From NCBI RefSeq assembly GCF_023555415.1, contig NZ_JAKRYL010000002.1, forward strand, positions 1 to 64,000: a stretch of DNA of 64,000 bases, read 5' to 3'. This DNA comes from Halalkalibacter alkaliphilus (lineage in GTDB: Bacteria; Bacillota; Bacilli; Bacillales; Bacillaceae_D). Position 1 is the first letter of the stretch, and each line of letters begins with the position of its first letter. This document shows positions 9,682 to 18,255 of the stretch, piece by piece. The position numbers and the translations under genes were made by a program. The notes below the pieces were generated by a model that saw only the letters and a program-made list of their open reading frames with translations, was not told the DNA's origin and made no database searches.

Positions 9682-10787
9682 AGAAAGCAGCACTATTAAT
9701 GACAGTTCTATTCTTGCTATTTGGCTGTGCTGACCCTAATTTGGAGCATCCTGTAATCGAGGACTTAGGAATGGTTGGGGTGATGGGTTTTGATTATGTT
9801 GATCAAGAGACTATCAAGCTTTCTCTTACATTGCCGCAACCTTCAAAAGATGCCGAAGAACAGGTACAGCAATTTACATCAACTGTTCAGCTGCCACATG
9901 AAGCGATGATGGATATATCAACTTTAACAGAAAAAACCCTTACTTCCGCACAATTGCGAGTCGTGTTATTTAGCGAAGAGTTTGCAAGAAAAAGAGGGGT
10001 AATGAAAGAGCTAGAAAACCTTTATCGTGATCCTCAAGTTGGCTCAAATGTTTTTGTCGCTGTTGTGAAAGGAGATGTGGAGGATATTTTGACAGCAACG
10101 TATAAAGATAAACCTGAAATCAATAATTATATAAATGAATTATTAACGCCAAGAACAATGACGGCCTTTAGTCCTTTTTCGACGATTCATAACTTTATTA
10201 ATCGAAAAACAGATGAAGTGTCTGATCCCTCTGTCCCTTATTTAGAACGTGTGAATGGCGATTCGTTAAAAATTACGAAAGTTGCTTTCTTCAAAGAAGA
10301 CAAAATGGTCGATACAATGGCACCTGAAGAGGCGAAGTTAGTAGAAGCCATGAAGGGGAAAAAAGACCTGCCTCCTTTATCGATCACGATTCCATCATCT
10401 GATGGGACAGAAGAAGAACAGTTTATTATGAAATTTACAACGTCGAGAGTGAGTGTAAAAGCAAATAGGGATTTGCAAAAGCCAGAAATATTCGTTCATT
10501 TATACGCACGTGGAAGTATCGTTGATTACAATGGAACGAGGTATTTGTCTGTACGAGAAAACAGGGAGGAAGTAGAAGAAGAAGCGAGTAAGCATCTTGA
10601 GCAAAAGGTGTTACGAGCTCTTGCATCTTTTCAAGAAGCTGAAGTGGACCCTATTGGACTAGGTGATTATTTCCGATTAAACAATGCCAGAGGATGGTCA
10701 AAAGAGAAGTGGATAGAAGCATTTAGCCGAGCGGATGTAACAACCCATGTAGAGTTAAGGATCGTTTCAACTGGTACTTTAAAGTAA
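9678..10787 (+). CDS. Spore germinant receptor subunit C (GerAC family lipoprotein)
   Basis: 369 residues with a lipoprotein signal peptide ending in the lipobox LLFGC, so Cys17 becomes the lipidated N-terminus. The mature protein has the three-domain GerAC layout, ending in a region rich in charged residues. It overlaps the B gene by 4 bases (ATGA). C subunits sit on the outer face of the spore inner membrane and are required for receptor function. A hairpin terminator follows at once, closing the first germination operon. Confidence 0.9.
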   Translation: MKKAALLMTVLFLLFGCADPNLEHPVIEDLGMVGVMGFDYVDQETIKLSLTLPQPSKDAEEQVQQFTSTVQLPHEAMMDISTLTEKTLTSAQLRVVLFSEEFARKRGVMKELENLYRDPQVGSNVFVAVVKGDVEDILTATYKDKPEINNYINELLTPRTMTAFSPFSTIHNFINRKTDEVSDPSVPYLERVNGDSLKITKVAFFKEDKMVDTMAPEEAKLVEAMKGKKDLPPLSITIPSSDGTEEEQFIMKFTTSRVSVKANRDLQKPEIFVHLYARGSIVDYNGTRYLSVRENREEVEEEASKHLEQKVLRALASFQEAEVDPIGLGDYFRLNNARGWSKEKWIEAFSRADVTTHVELRIVSTGTLK

Positions 10788-10818
10788 GCTAGCACTAGTT
10801 AAGGTGCTAGTTTCTTTA
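10788..10818 (+). terminator. Rho-independent terminator after the first ger operon
   Basis: CTAGCAC (10789-10795) pairs with GTGCTAG (10804-10810), followed by TTTCTTT. It separates the A-B-C operon from the second set of germination genes. Confidence 0.8.
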
Positions 10819-10914
10819 AGGTTTATTGGTGCATGAATGGAAAGGTTACATAAATTTTGCTGCACAGGAAACGATAAAAGGGTAGAACGACGGAAACTTG
10901 AGGTGAACGAAAGA

Positions 10915-11151
10915 GTGGTTACCTTAATCTTTTTTGTTATTTTCGTGTCAATGATGCTAGTTATGGCGATGTTTGACGCGATCATTTACGGAAGGCCTTT
11001 TTTAGAAAGCATTGTTCATATTTATCCATTTGAATTAGGGACGAGACGAACGATTGTTACAGCGGCAGCTGTCGTAGGGCTACTGGTTGCTATATATATT
11101 GACTACAAAGATAAGAAAGATCAGAAGGAGCAACAATCTGTAAACAAGTGA
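10915..11151 (+). CDS. Small two-TM protein, candidate germinant receptor D subunit
   Basis: About 79 residues with two membrane segments (VVTLIFFVIFVSMMLVMAMF and the ITAAAVVGLLVAIYI-type second helix), joined by a short loop and ending in a charged tail (DYKDKKDQKEQQ). A GTG start at 10915 is chosen because GAGGTG lies 9 bases upstream; the frame stays open further, but those codons look non-coding. Small two-TM D subunits are known beside gerA operons in Bacillus species (GerKD, for example) and modulate receptor activity. Position directly before a GerB-A-C set supports this role; homology was not tested. Confidence 0.72.
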   Translation: MVTLIFFVIFVSMMLVMAMFDAIIYGRPFLESIVHIYPFELGTRRTIVTAAAVVGLLVAIYIDYKDKKDQKEQQSVNK

Positions 11152-12285
11152 GTGAGTGCTATGAAGGCAAATGGGAACGAAAAAATATCATTATGGCAAT
11201 TATTTATTTTAATCACGATTTTTGCAATAGGAACAGCCGTAGTTGTAGGTGCAGGAGAAGAAGCTAGGCAGGATTTATGGATTGCTGAGATAATTGCAGC
11301 AACGATGGGGGTAATCATCGTGTGGAGTTACTTTCAGCTTATCTCATTTGCTGATCAGAAAAACTTATATGAAATGCTTTATTTTGCATTTGGAAAAATT
11401 CTCGGTACAGTCATGTGCATCATTTACGCCCTTTATTTTTTTTACATTGCTTCAAGAAACATTCGCGATTTTGGGGAATTAATGAAGATTACCATTTTAC
11501 CGATTACTCCAATGGAAGTCATCGTAATCTCAATGATGCTCCCTGTTTTGTATACCGTTTATTTAGGCCTTGAAGTGCTTGCTCGTGTAACAGAGATTAT
11601 TTCTCCATATATTATCGGGATCTTAGTTATTGTAGGACTTTTCCTGTTTTTTAGTGATGGTCTACAATTTACTCATTTACTGCCTATTTTAGGGGATGGA
11701 TTTGGTCCTGTTTTTCAGGCTTTATTTCCTACATTGCTTACATTTCCTTATGGGGAAGTCATTGTTTTTACCGTTATTATGACAGCTACAACACGGTTTT
11801 CACATGTAGGAAAAGTAGGAGCAGCAGCCGTGGCAGTTAGTGGATTGTTAATCACATATGCCAATATTATTCAAGTTGCCGCTCTTGGTGTTGACTTAAA
11901 AACAAGGACGTTATTTCCATTAATGACAGCAGCTAGAGAGATTATGTTAATGGAGTTCATTGAACGTGTAGATATATTGGTCGTCTTTATTTTAATGTGT
12001 GGAGTTTTTATCAAAGTAAGTGTCTTTTTTTATGCAGGACTTAAAGGTTTGGAGTACGTTTTTTCCATTCCTTTTAAAAAGTATATTATCCCTATAGGTC
12101 TGCTGATTCCGTTTTTTGCTGTATTGAACTCCGTTAACATTGTAGAACATTTTGAAGAAGGATTGGTTATTGTTCCTTATTTGCTACATCTTCCATTACA
12201 ATTTGGAGTACCAGTGCTGTTGTTTTGTATCATTTGGATGAAAAAAAGAAAGGAAAAATCAGTTTCGGGAGGGATCGCATCTTGA
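11152..12285 (+). CDS. Spore germinant receptor subunit B (second operon)
   Basis: 377 residues, about 10 hydrophobic segments, GerAB/APC fold. Key recognisable parts are the N-terminal LITIFAIGTAVVVGAGEEA segment and LFPTLLTFPYGEVIVF near the middle. The start is GTG at 11152, immediately after the stop of the small two-TM gene, or ATG three codons later; neither has a strong ribosome site, so coupling is likely. It overlaps the next gene by 4 bases. It lies upstream of the A gene, giving the unusual order B-A-C. Confidence 0.88.
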   Translation: MSAMKANGNEKISLWQLFILITIFAIGTAVVVGAGEEARQDLWIAEIIAATMGVIIVWSYFQLISFADQKNLYEMLYFAFGKILGTVMCIIYALYFFYIASRNIRDFGELMKITILPITPMEVIVISMMLPVLYTVYLGLEVLARVTEIISPYIIGILVIVGLFLFFSDGLQFTHLLPILGDGFGPVFQALFPTLLTFPYGEVIVFTVIMTATTRFSHVGKVGAAAVAVSGLLITYANIIQVAALGVDLKTRTLFPLMTAAREIMLMEFIERVDILVVFILMCGVFIKVSVFFYAGLKGLEYVFSIPFKKYIIPIGLLIPFFAVLNSVNIVEHFEEGLVIVPYLLHLPLQFGVPVLLFCIIWMKKRKEKSVSGGIAS

Positions 12286-13883
12286 AAAAAGTATTTAGAC
12301 AGATCATCTCCTCCATGAAAGTCGATGATACTAATTATAAAACGACTCCTGAAGACCTAGTAGATGATCAAAATGGTTTAATTAGCATTACACCGTCAAT
12401 AAAAAAAAATGAAGAAGAATTTAATCAAACGTTCGAGAAGAATTATGATTTCTATATGGAAAAAGTCTTTGTCGGGAAGCAGGAAGGATTAATATTATAC
12501 TTAACAAGTATGGTGGATCTTCCGACTGTAGCTGAGACGATCCGGCCGGCACTTGCTAATGCATACAGAAATCAAAAACAGGTATCAACAGTTTCAGAAC
12601 TTGAAAATTTTCAAAAAGAATTTTTCTCTAGTAACGATTGCATTGTTATAGAATACATCCATGAAGTAAGCTGGTATGTTCTCTCAGGTTTTACCGTCAT
12701 TTTAATTGATGGATTATCAAAAGGGATTGCACTTAGCACGGTTACGACAGAAAGTAGAGCAGTAGAGCAGTCGAAAACACAAACGATCGTTCGTGGCCCG
12801 CAAGATAGTTTCACAGAAGTGAAAGCTACAAATGTTAGTTTAATTAGAAGAAGAATTAAAAATCCTCACTTGAAAGTTGAACAATTCACTGTAGGAAAAG
12901 ATACACAAACAGCAGTTTGTATTGCCTATTTGGATAATGTTGCTAGCGAGGAGATCGTAAGTCAGGTTAGACAACGAGTAAAGGATATTAAAGGCAGTGC
13001 GATCTTTGATTCCGGTAATATTGAAGAATTTATTGCTGATCGTGTCATTACTCCCTTTCCGATGTTGTATCATACTGACCGTCCTGATACAGTATCAGCA
13101 AATATCGTAGAAGGAAAAGTCGCTGTCATTGTTGATGGAACCCCGTACGTTCTTTTGGCACCTGTTGTTTTCACTGACTTTTTTCAAGTGAGTGAGGACT
13201 ATTATCAAGGCTTTATGATGGCATCGATGCTACGATTGCTTAGGTATTTGGCGTTTATAATTGCATTGTTGTTACCATCTTTCTATATTGGTTTAACAAC
13301 ATATCATCCGCAATTAATTCCAACTGGCTTAATTATTAGTATTCAAGCACAAAGGGAAGGGGTGCCTTTTCCTGCTGTTGTTGAATTGTTATTAATGGAA
13401 GTCACGTTTGAAATTCTGCGAGAGGCTGGAGTTAGGATGCCTCGAGTTGTAGGTCAGACAGTTTCGATTGTTGGAGCTCTCGTTATTGGTCAGGCTGCAG
13501 TTGAAGCAGGGATCGTTTCGCATTTTCTTGTCATTATTGTCGCTCTAACCGCCATGGCAGGATTTGTCTCCCCTGTTTATTCATTTGCCAATTCAACTCG
13601 TTTGCTGCGCTTCGCACTAATCTTCATGACAGCTGCACTCGGGTTATTCGGAACCATCATTGGCTTTTTATTGATCATTGCTCATCTAGCCAGCTTACGT
13701 TCATTCGGAGTTCCTTATCTAGCACCAATGGGACCTTTTATTTTGGAAGATCAAAAAGATGTGTTCATTCGTCTACCTATTCAACTTATGAAGCGTAGAC
13801 CAAATTATTTGCACCCGAAAGCCGATATGAAAGAACCAAACCCTAATCCGCTACCTTCTAAGCAAAAGGAGGAAAGCTCATGA
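12282..13883 (+). CDS. Spore germinant receptor subunit A (second operon)
   Basis: 533 residues with a longer hydrophilic N-terminus than the first A subunit and the same membrane core: PFPAVVELLLMEVTFEILRE, GVRMPRVVGQTVSIVGA and AAVEAGIVS around residues 360-415. The TTG start at 12282 follows GGGAGGG by 8 bases and overlaps the preceding stop; the frame remains open further upstream inside the B gene but has no better site. The proline-rich basic tail ends 4 bases inside the C gene. It is clearly diverged from the 7-kb paralogue, so the two receptors probably have different germinant ranges. Confidence 0.92.
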   Translation: MKKVFRQIISSMKVDDTNYKTTPEDLVDDQNGLISITPSIKKNEEEFNQTFEKNYDFYMEKVFVGKQEGLILYLTSMVDLPTVAETIRPALANAYRNQKQVSTVSELENFQKEFFSSNDCIVIEYIHEVSWYVLSGFTVILIDGLSKGIALSTVTTESRAVEQSKTQTIVRGPQDSFTEVKATNVSLIRRRIKNPHLKVEQFTVGKDTQTAVCIAYLDNVASEEIVSQVRQRVKDIKGSAIFDSGNIEEFIADRVITPFPMLYHTDRPDTVSANIVEGKVAVIVDGTPYVLLAPVVFTDFFQVSEDYYQGFMMASMLRLLRYLAFIIALLLPSFYIGLTTYHPQLIPTGLIISIQAQREGVPFPAVVELLLMEVTFEILREAGVRMPRVVGQTVSIVGALVIGQAAVEAGIVSHFLVIIVALTAMAGFVSPVYSFANSTRLLRFALIFMTAALGLFGTIIGFLLIIAHLASLRSFGVPYLAPMGPFILEDQKDVFIRLPIQLMKRRPNYLHPKADMKEPNPNPLPSKQKEESS

Positions 13884-15070
13884 GAGAAACAGGGGTCTTA
13901 ATTATATTGTCTTGTCTGCTTATTGTAAGTGGCTGCTGGGATCGTAAAGAATTAGACCAAGTGTCTCTAGTAACAGGATTAGCTCTAGAAATAAGTGATG
14001 ATGAGGCTTTTAGCTTAACGATTGAAGCGATCAATGCGAGCGAGCTAAATGACCAAACGGCCGAAGGGATGACTCCGACAATTACGTATGAGCTCAAAGG
14101 ACTAACAATGGCTGAATTGCTTAATAAAATGAATTTGGGAATTACGAGAGAGTTGAATTTTTCGCATACGAGAACGTTAATTATCGATGAGAAGGTAGCA
14201 GAAGAAGGAATATCAAGGTTTTTACAGTTTTTAGAGAAAAGCGGACAGTTTCGTAATGATTTTCAAATTATTGTCGCAAGAGGAGTCAGGGCAAAGGACA
14301 TTATAACAACGACTTACCCTATTCAGAAAGTCCCTTCGTTGAAAATGTATGAGCAATTTCGTACGATCAAAGATAATTGGGGAGGGTACCCAGATTCAGC
14401 TCTTACTGATTTTGTTTTTGCCTTGACTTCACCGGGGAGACATCCGGTGGCTGCTGCGGTTACGATTAGGGGAAATCCTAATGAAGGTCGTAATGTCGAC
14501 GATAACAGAGAACTAGATTTAGATGCGGTAATTGAGTATGACGGTATGGCGATGTTTCATAAAGATCGCTTAGTCGGATTTCTATCGGCAGAAGAAACAC
14601 GAAACTATATGTGGACTCAAGATATTGATCAAACTACGGCAACTGCTGATTGCGGGAAGGATGGATTCTTTGCTTTGCAAGTTTATAATTCCCATACAAA
14701 AGTGACTGCAAATTATGATGGTGATGTTCCAGCTATTACACTACGAATCATCATTGAAGGAGATATTCACGATAACCAATGCCCAGATGGATTAGATGAA
14801 ATAAAGACTTACGAAAAATATCAAAACATTATGGAAGACCATTTAGAACAAAAACTAACAACAACGATTACGAACGTACAGAACGAGTATGGGGTTGATG
14901 TATTTGGATTTGGCGAGCATTTAAGCAAGCAACAATATAAAAAATTTAAAGAACACAAAGATGATTGGGATGAGGAATTTAAAAAGGCTAAAATAAGTGT
15001 TAATGCTAAGGTTTATATAAGAAGAGATGGGATGAGGACAAAGAGTTTTATTGAACAAGTGGATGAATAA
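13880..15070 (+). CDS. Spore germinant receptor subunit C (second operon)
   Basis: 396 residues with signal peptide and lipobox (IVSGC, Cys at about residue 20), followed by WDRKELDQVSLVTGLALE, the classic start of mature Ger(x)C proteins. The Ger(x)C C-terminal domain lies in the second half. Its ATG overlaps the stop of the A gene by 4 bases. It closes the second receptor operon, and no terminator is obvious before the desaturase gene, which may be read through. Confidence 0.93.
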   Translation: MRETGVLIILSCLLIVSGCWDRKELDQVSLVTGLALEISDDEAFSLTIEAINASELNDQTAEGMTPTITYELKGLTMAELLNKMNLGITRELNFSHTRTLIIDEKVAEEGISRFLQFLEKSGQFRNDFQIIVARGVRAKDIITTTYPIQKVPSLKMYEQFRTIKDNWGGYPDSALTDFVFALTSPGRHPVAAAVTIRGNPNEGRNVDDNRELDLDAVIEYDGMAMFHKDRLVGFLSAEETRNYMWTQDIDQTTATADCGKDGFFALQVYNSHTKVTANYDGDVPAITLRIIIEGDIHDNQCPDGLDEIKTYEKYQNIMEDHLEQKLTTTITNVQNEYGVDVFGFGEHLSKQQYKKFKEHKDDWDEEFKKAKISVNAKVYIRRDGMRTKSFIEQVDE

Positions 15071-15133
15071 GGGTAATATAGAAGAGTGAAGATATCAAAC
15101 TGTAAAAGGTGTATTTGGAAGGGTGTTTTTTAT

Positions 15134-16231
15134 TTGCAAGATTTACATTCGTTTGGCTGGTATGCAGCAAAATTAAAACCTCACCTGCCGAAAAAAGCGT
15201 TTCAACCAGTTCCTACGAGGTTATGGGGTGGACTAGCTTATTTAGTCATTACGGTAGTGGCATTACTTACAATTGGGCTTTTAGACGTGTTCCCGCTGTT
15301 TTATGTACCCATCTCGATTGTTATAGGAGCTAGCTTTGCTGCTTTAGGGTTTTTAGGTCATGAAATTTTACATGGTACGGTAGTTAGAAAACCATGGCTA
15401 AGAGATTTCTTAGGGGCTGTTGCCTTTTGGCCGTTAAGTACAGGGCCAAAGCTGTGGAGAAAATGGCATAACTTGACACATCATGTTCATACACAGCATG
15501 AGGAGCATGATCCGGATTCCTGGCCGACGCTAGAGAGAATCATGAAAAGTCGATTCTTGTGTTGGGTGTATAAACTCCCATTACCTGTTCGCGCTTTCTT
15601 TAGCTTCTGTTCGTTGTCGTTTCAGTTTACAGTGCACTCTGTAAATATGTTTGTGATCTATCTAAAGGAGTTTAATCCTAAGAAGCGTCCTGCAGTAATA
15701 TTCGAAGCAATCGTACCTTGGATGACATGGATTGGTTTGCTCGTTTGGGTTGGACCGGTTAAATGGATCTTTATGTTTTTGCTTCCGTTGTTAATTGCCA
15801 ACCTTATCGTAATGGCCTATATATCAACAAATCATCGCTTAAACCCAACGACAGAAGTGAATGATCCATTAGCTAATAGCTTAACGGTCACGGTTCCAAA
15901 ATGGGTTGATGTTCTGCATTTTAATTTTTCTTATCATACAGAACATCATTTATTTCCAGGGATGAGTTCTAAATATTATCCTCAAGTGAAACAATTAATT
16001 AAAGAACATTGGCCAGAGCGCTATCATGAAATGCGTTTTGATAAGGCTTTAATTGCATTATGGAAAACTCCAAGACCTTATCAAGATCGTGTACTTGTTG
16101 ATCCAAGTAGTGGAGAAGTATTCGGGGCTTTAGGTGAAGGGTTAGACACAACAAACATAAAGAAAGTGGCAAAAAAGGTAAGGGAATCTGATCTTGTTTC
16201 TTCCTTATCTAATTCGAAAAATCAAAAATAA
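15134..16231 (+). CDS. Membrane fatty acid desaturase
   Basis: About 365 residues with four or more membrane segments and the three histidine boxes that bind the di-iron centre: HEILHG, HNLTHH and HTEHHLFPG. This is the acyl-lipid (or acyl-CoA) front/omega desaturase superfamily, which introduces double bonds to adjust membrane fluidity. The start is uncertain: TTG at 15134 follows GGAAGGG and gives a normal N-terminus, while a GTG at 15086 would add 16 cysteine-rich residues not typical of the family. It lies downstream of the second ger operon; a terminator follows. Confidence 0.9.
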   Translation: MQDLHSFGWYAAKLKPHLPKKAFQPVPTRLWGGLAYLVITVVALLTIGLLDVFPLFYVPISIVIGASFAALGFLGHEILHGTVVRKPWLRDFLGAVAFWPLSTGPKLWRKWHNLTHHVHTQHEEHDPDSWPTLERIMKSRFLCWVYKLPLPVRAFFSFCSLSFQFTVHSVNMFVIYLKEFNPKKRPAVIFEAIVPWMTWIGLLVWVGPVKWIFMFLLPLLIANLIVMAYISTNHRLNPTTEVNDPLANSLTVTVPKWVDVLHFNFSYHTEHHLFPGMSSKYYPQVKQLIKEHWPERYHEMRFDKALIALWKTPRPYQDRVLVDPSSGEVFGALGEGLDTTNIKKVAKKVRESDLVSSLSNSKNQK

Positions 16232-16243
16232 TTAATTACTACC

Positions 16244-16275
16244 AGAGAAGGACTATGTCTTTCTCTTTTTTTGTA
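16244..16275 (+). terminator. Rho-independent terminator after the desaturase
   Basis: AGAGAAGGAC (16244-16253) pairs with GTCTTTCTCT (16257-16266, one G-T pair) across a three-base loop, then TTTTTTT. Confidence 0.87.
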
Positions 16276-16314
16276 AAAACACAGACGGCAGTCCAACTTA
16301 AAATAGTAAGAAGT

Positions 16315-16345
16315 GACCATTAAAGGAAAATGCCCCTTAATGGTC
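16315..16345 (-). terminator. Hairpin downstream of the SDR gene
   Basis: GACCATTAA (16315-16323) is a perfect inverted repeat with TTAATGGTC (16337-16345). It lies 11 bases beyond the stop of the minus-strand reductase gene. The T-tract on that strand is poor, so termination efficiency is uncertain. Confidence 0.55.
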
Positions 16346-16356
16346 GTTTGATCGTT

Positions 16357-17076
16357 CTATGGATTTGTTGACCATAGGCCAGCAGATTTAATGAATATAC
16401 GTGGATGGAGTTTTAGCTGGGCAACCATATATTCAGCAAGGTCTTCAGGTTGCATTACTTTTTCTGGGTTGCCATCTGTTAAATTTTCTCTAAACGCAAG
16501 TTCAGTTGCGACTGTACTTGGCGTTAGTGCTGTTACACGTATATTATGTTTGCGAACTTCAAGGGCAAGTGATTCAGTAAGTCCGAGTAACCCAAATTTT
16601 GAAGCGCTATAAGCACTCGTAACTGGAGCACCTTTTTGTCCAGCTGTTGATGAGATATTAATGATATCTCCACCATTTTTTTCTATTAATTGCGGAAGTA
16701 CGGTACGAGTCACATAGTAGACTCCAAGTAAGTTAATCTCGATCATGCTCTTCCACTCTTCTGGAGTAAGCTCTAGAAATGGCCCAAATTTACCTGTACC
16801 TGCATTATTAATTAAGATATCAGCAGGTCCGAGATTACTCGTTACATGGTCGATCGCTTGTTCAACTTGTTCTAGTGATGAGACATCGACAGTAGCATAA
16901 GTTGACTTTACGCCCATCGCCTCTATTTCGTTTGCGACCTCAACAAGGTCAGACTCAGTACGTGCAAGCAACCCAACCTGGACACCTTCTTTTGCTAACG
17001 CAATGGCTGTTGCTCGACCAATCCCTTTTCCTGCTCCTGTAACGATGGCAACTTTTCCTTGAAGTGACTGTGCCAT
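16357..17076 (-). CDS. yoxD: Short-chain dehydrogenase/reductase, FabG-like (YoxD)
   Basis: 239 residues with the Rossmann nucleotide-binding motif TGAGKGIG, the NNAG motif, and the catalytic Ser-Tyr-Lys (ISSTAG...YSASKFG). The C-terminal sequence [20 protein letters not shown] and the ending AGLWSTNP match my recollection of B. subtilis YoxD, an SDR annotated as a 3-oxoacyl-ACP-reductase-like enzyme of unproven substrate. The start ATG has GGAGATG upstream. It is monocistronic and convergent with the desaturase gene. Confidence 0.88.
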   Translation of the reverse strand: MAQSLQGKVAIVTGAGKGIGRATAIALAKEGVQVGLLARTESDLVEVANEIEAMGVKSTYATVDVSSLEQVEQAIDHVTSNLGPADILINNAGTGKFGPFLELTPEEWKSMIEINLLGVYYVTRTVLPQLIEKNGGDIINISSTAGQKGAPVTSAYSASKFGLLGLTESLALEVRKHNIRVTALTPSTVATELAFRENLTDGNPEKVMQPEDLAEYMVAQLKLHPRIFIKSAGLWSTNP

Positions 17077-17344
17077 GACAACATCTCCTTTTCTTATGTA
17101 GAATAGGATTGTATTTTACAACTTCAGCATAATAGAGTCAAAAAAAATGCTTGCTTAGCAATTGATAGGGAACTAGCGTCGTCTTGCTGTCAAGCAATGA
17201 AAATCACGTGTATGGTCACTGTATGAGAATGTCAGTTTTATGTATACTGAAAGAAGCATTGAGGGAAGAAGTGATTTTGCAAAACATGATGCATTTTTCG
17301 CTTCCGAAATTTTGAAAAAAGAAAAGTAAAAGGAGGCCTAAAAA

Positions 17345-18241
17345 GTGAGCAAGGGAAAAATTACCGTGATAGGCAGTATCAATATGGACTTAGTGACAAT
17401 AACCAACATTCGCCCACAAGTCGGTGAAACGGTACTAGGGGAATCCTTTTCAACGGTTCCGGGCGGGAAAGGGGCGAATCAAGCCGTTGCAGCAGCACGA
17501 CTCGGTGCGGATGTAACCTTAATTGGCTGTGTTGGACCTGATGCGTTTGGACTGGAATTAAGAAATCATCTTATGAATGAAGGGGTTTCTTTTCGTGAGG
17601 TGCAAAATGAGACAAAGAAACATACAGGGATCGCGTCTATTACGGTAAGTGATCAGGACAATAGCATTATTGTCGTTCCTGGTGCAAACGAAGAAGTAAC
17701 TCCTACTGGAATAGAGCCGTTTATCGATACAATTGTAGGAAGTGATATGATTTTGTTACAGTTAGAAATTCCAATACATACTGTTGAATATGTCATTAAA
17801 AAGGCAAGTCATAATAATGTTCCAATCATTGTAAACCCAGCACCGTTTCAACCGTTATCAATGGAGACGTTGGAGAAAGTAACCTATATTACACCGAATG
17901 AGCTTGAGGAGAAAATGTTACAAGTTGTGAATATGAAAGAGAAGGTAGTTGTAACAAAAGGGAATAAAGGCGTGTCTATTTGGGACAATGGTAAATTTAT
18001 TGATATCGCCAGCTACAATGTTGATGTCGTTGATACAACCGGTGCTGGGGATGCGTTTAATGGAGCTTTAGCTGTTGCCTTAGCCGAAGGGTCCTCATTA
18101 GAGGATGCCTGTCGATTTGCAACGGCTGTAGGAGCATTAACTGTAACGAAGCTTGGGGCGCAGAGTGGAATGCCAACTAGAGAAGATGTTGTTGCTTTTC
18201 TTGAAAGTCAAAACTCAAAAGGTCAAAAACTGACCTTTTGA
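17345..18241 (+). CDS. rbsK: Ribokinase (PfkB family)
   Basis: 298 residues. The two PfkB signatures are present: GGKGANQAVAAARLGA near residue 40 and DTTGAGDAFNGALAVALAEG near residue 235, where the Asp of GAGD is the catalytic base. The N-terminus SINMDLVT is typical of ribokinase, which phosphorylates D-ribose at O5 using ATP. There is no ribose ABC transporter or RbsR gene beside it, so it is a stand-alone copy and could act on another sugar or on ribose from nucleoside turnover. AGGAGG lies before the GTG start. Its stop codon lies inside a terminator hairpin. Confidence 0.88.
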   Translation: MSKGKITVIGSINMDLVTITNIRPQVGETVLGESFSTVPGGKGANQAVAAARLGADVTLIGCVGPDAFGLELRNHLMNEGVSFREVQNETKKHTGIASITVSDQDNSIIVVPGANEEVTPTGIEPFIDTIVGSDMILLQLEIPIHTVEYVIKKASHNNVPIIVNPAPFQPLSMETLEKVTYITPNELEEKMLQVVNMKEKVVVTKGNKGVSIWDNGKFIDIASYNVDVVDTTGAGDAFNGALAVALAEGSSLEDACRFATAVGALTVTKLGAQSGMPTREDVVAFLESQNSKGQKLTF

Positions 18242-18242
18242 G
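18214..18242. terminator. Bidirectional terminator overlapping the rbsK stop codon
   Basis: CTCAAAAGGTCA (18214-18225) and TGACCTTTTGAG (18231-18242) form a perfect 12-bp stem with a five-base loop. The rbsK TGA lies in the right arm. It sits 13 bases past the stop of the convergent helicase gene, where the minus strand reads into GAGTTTT. Confidence 0.75.
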
Positions 18243-18255
18243 ACTTACACTAGTC

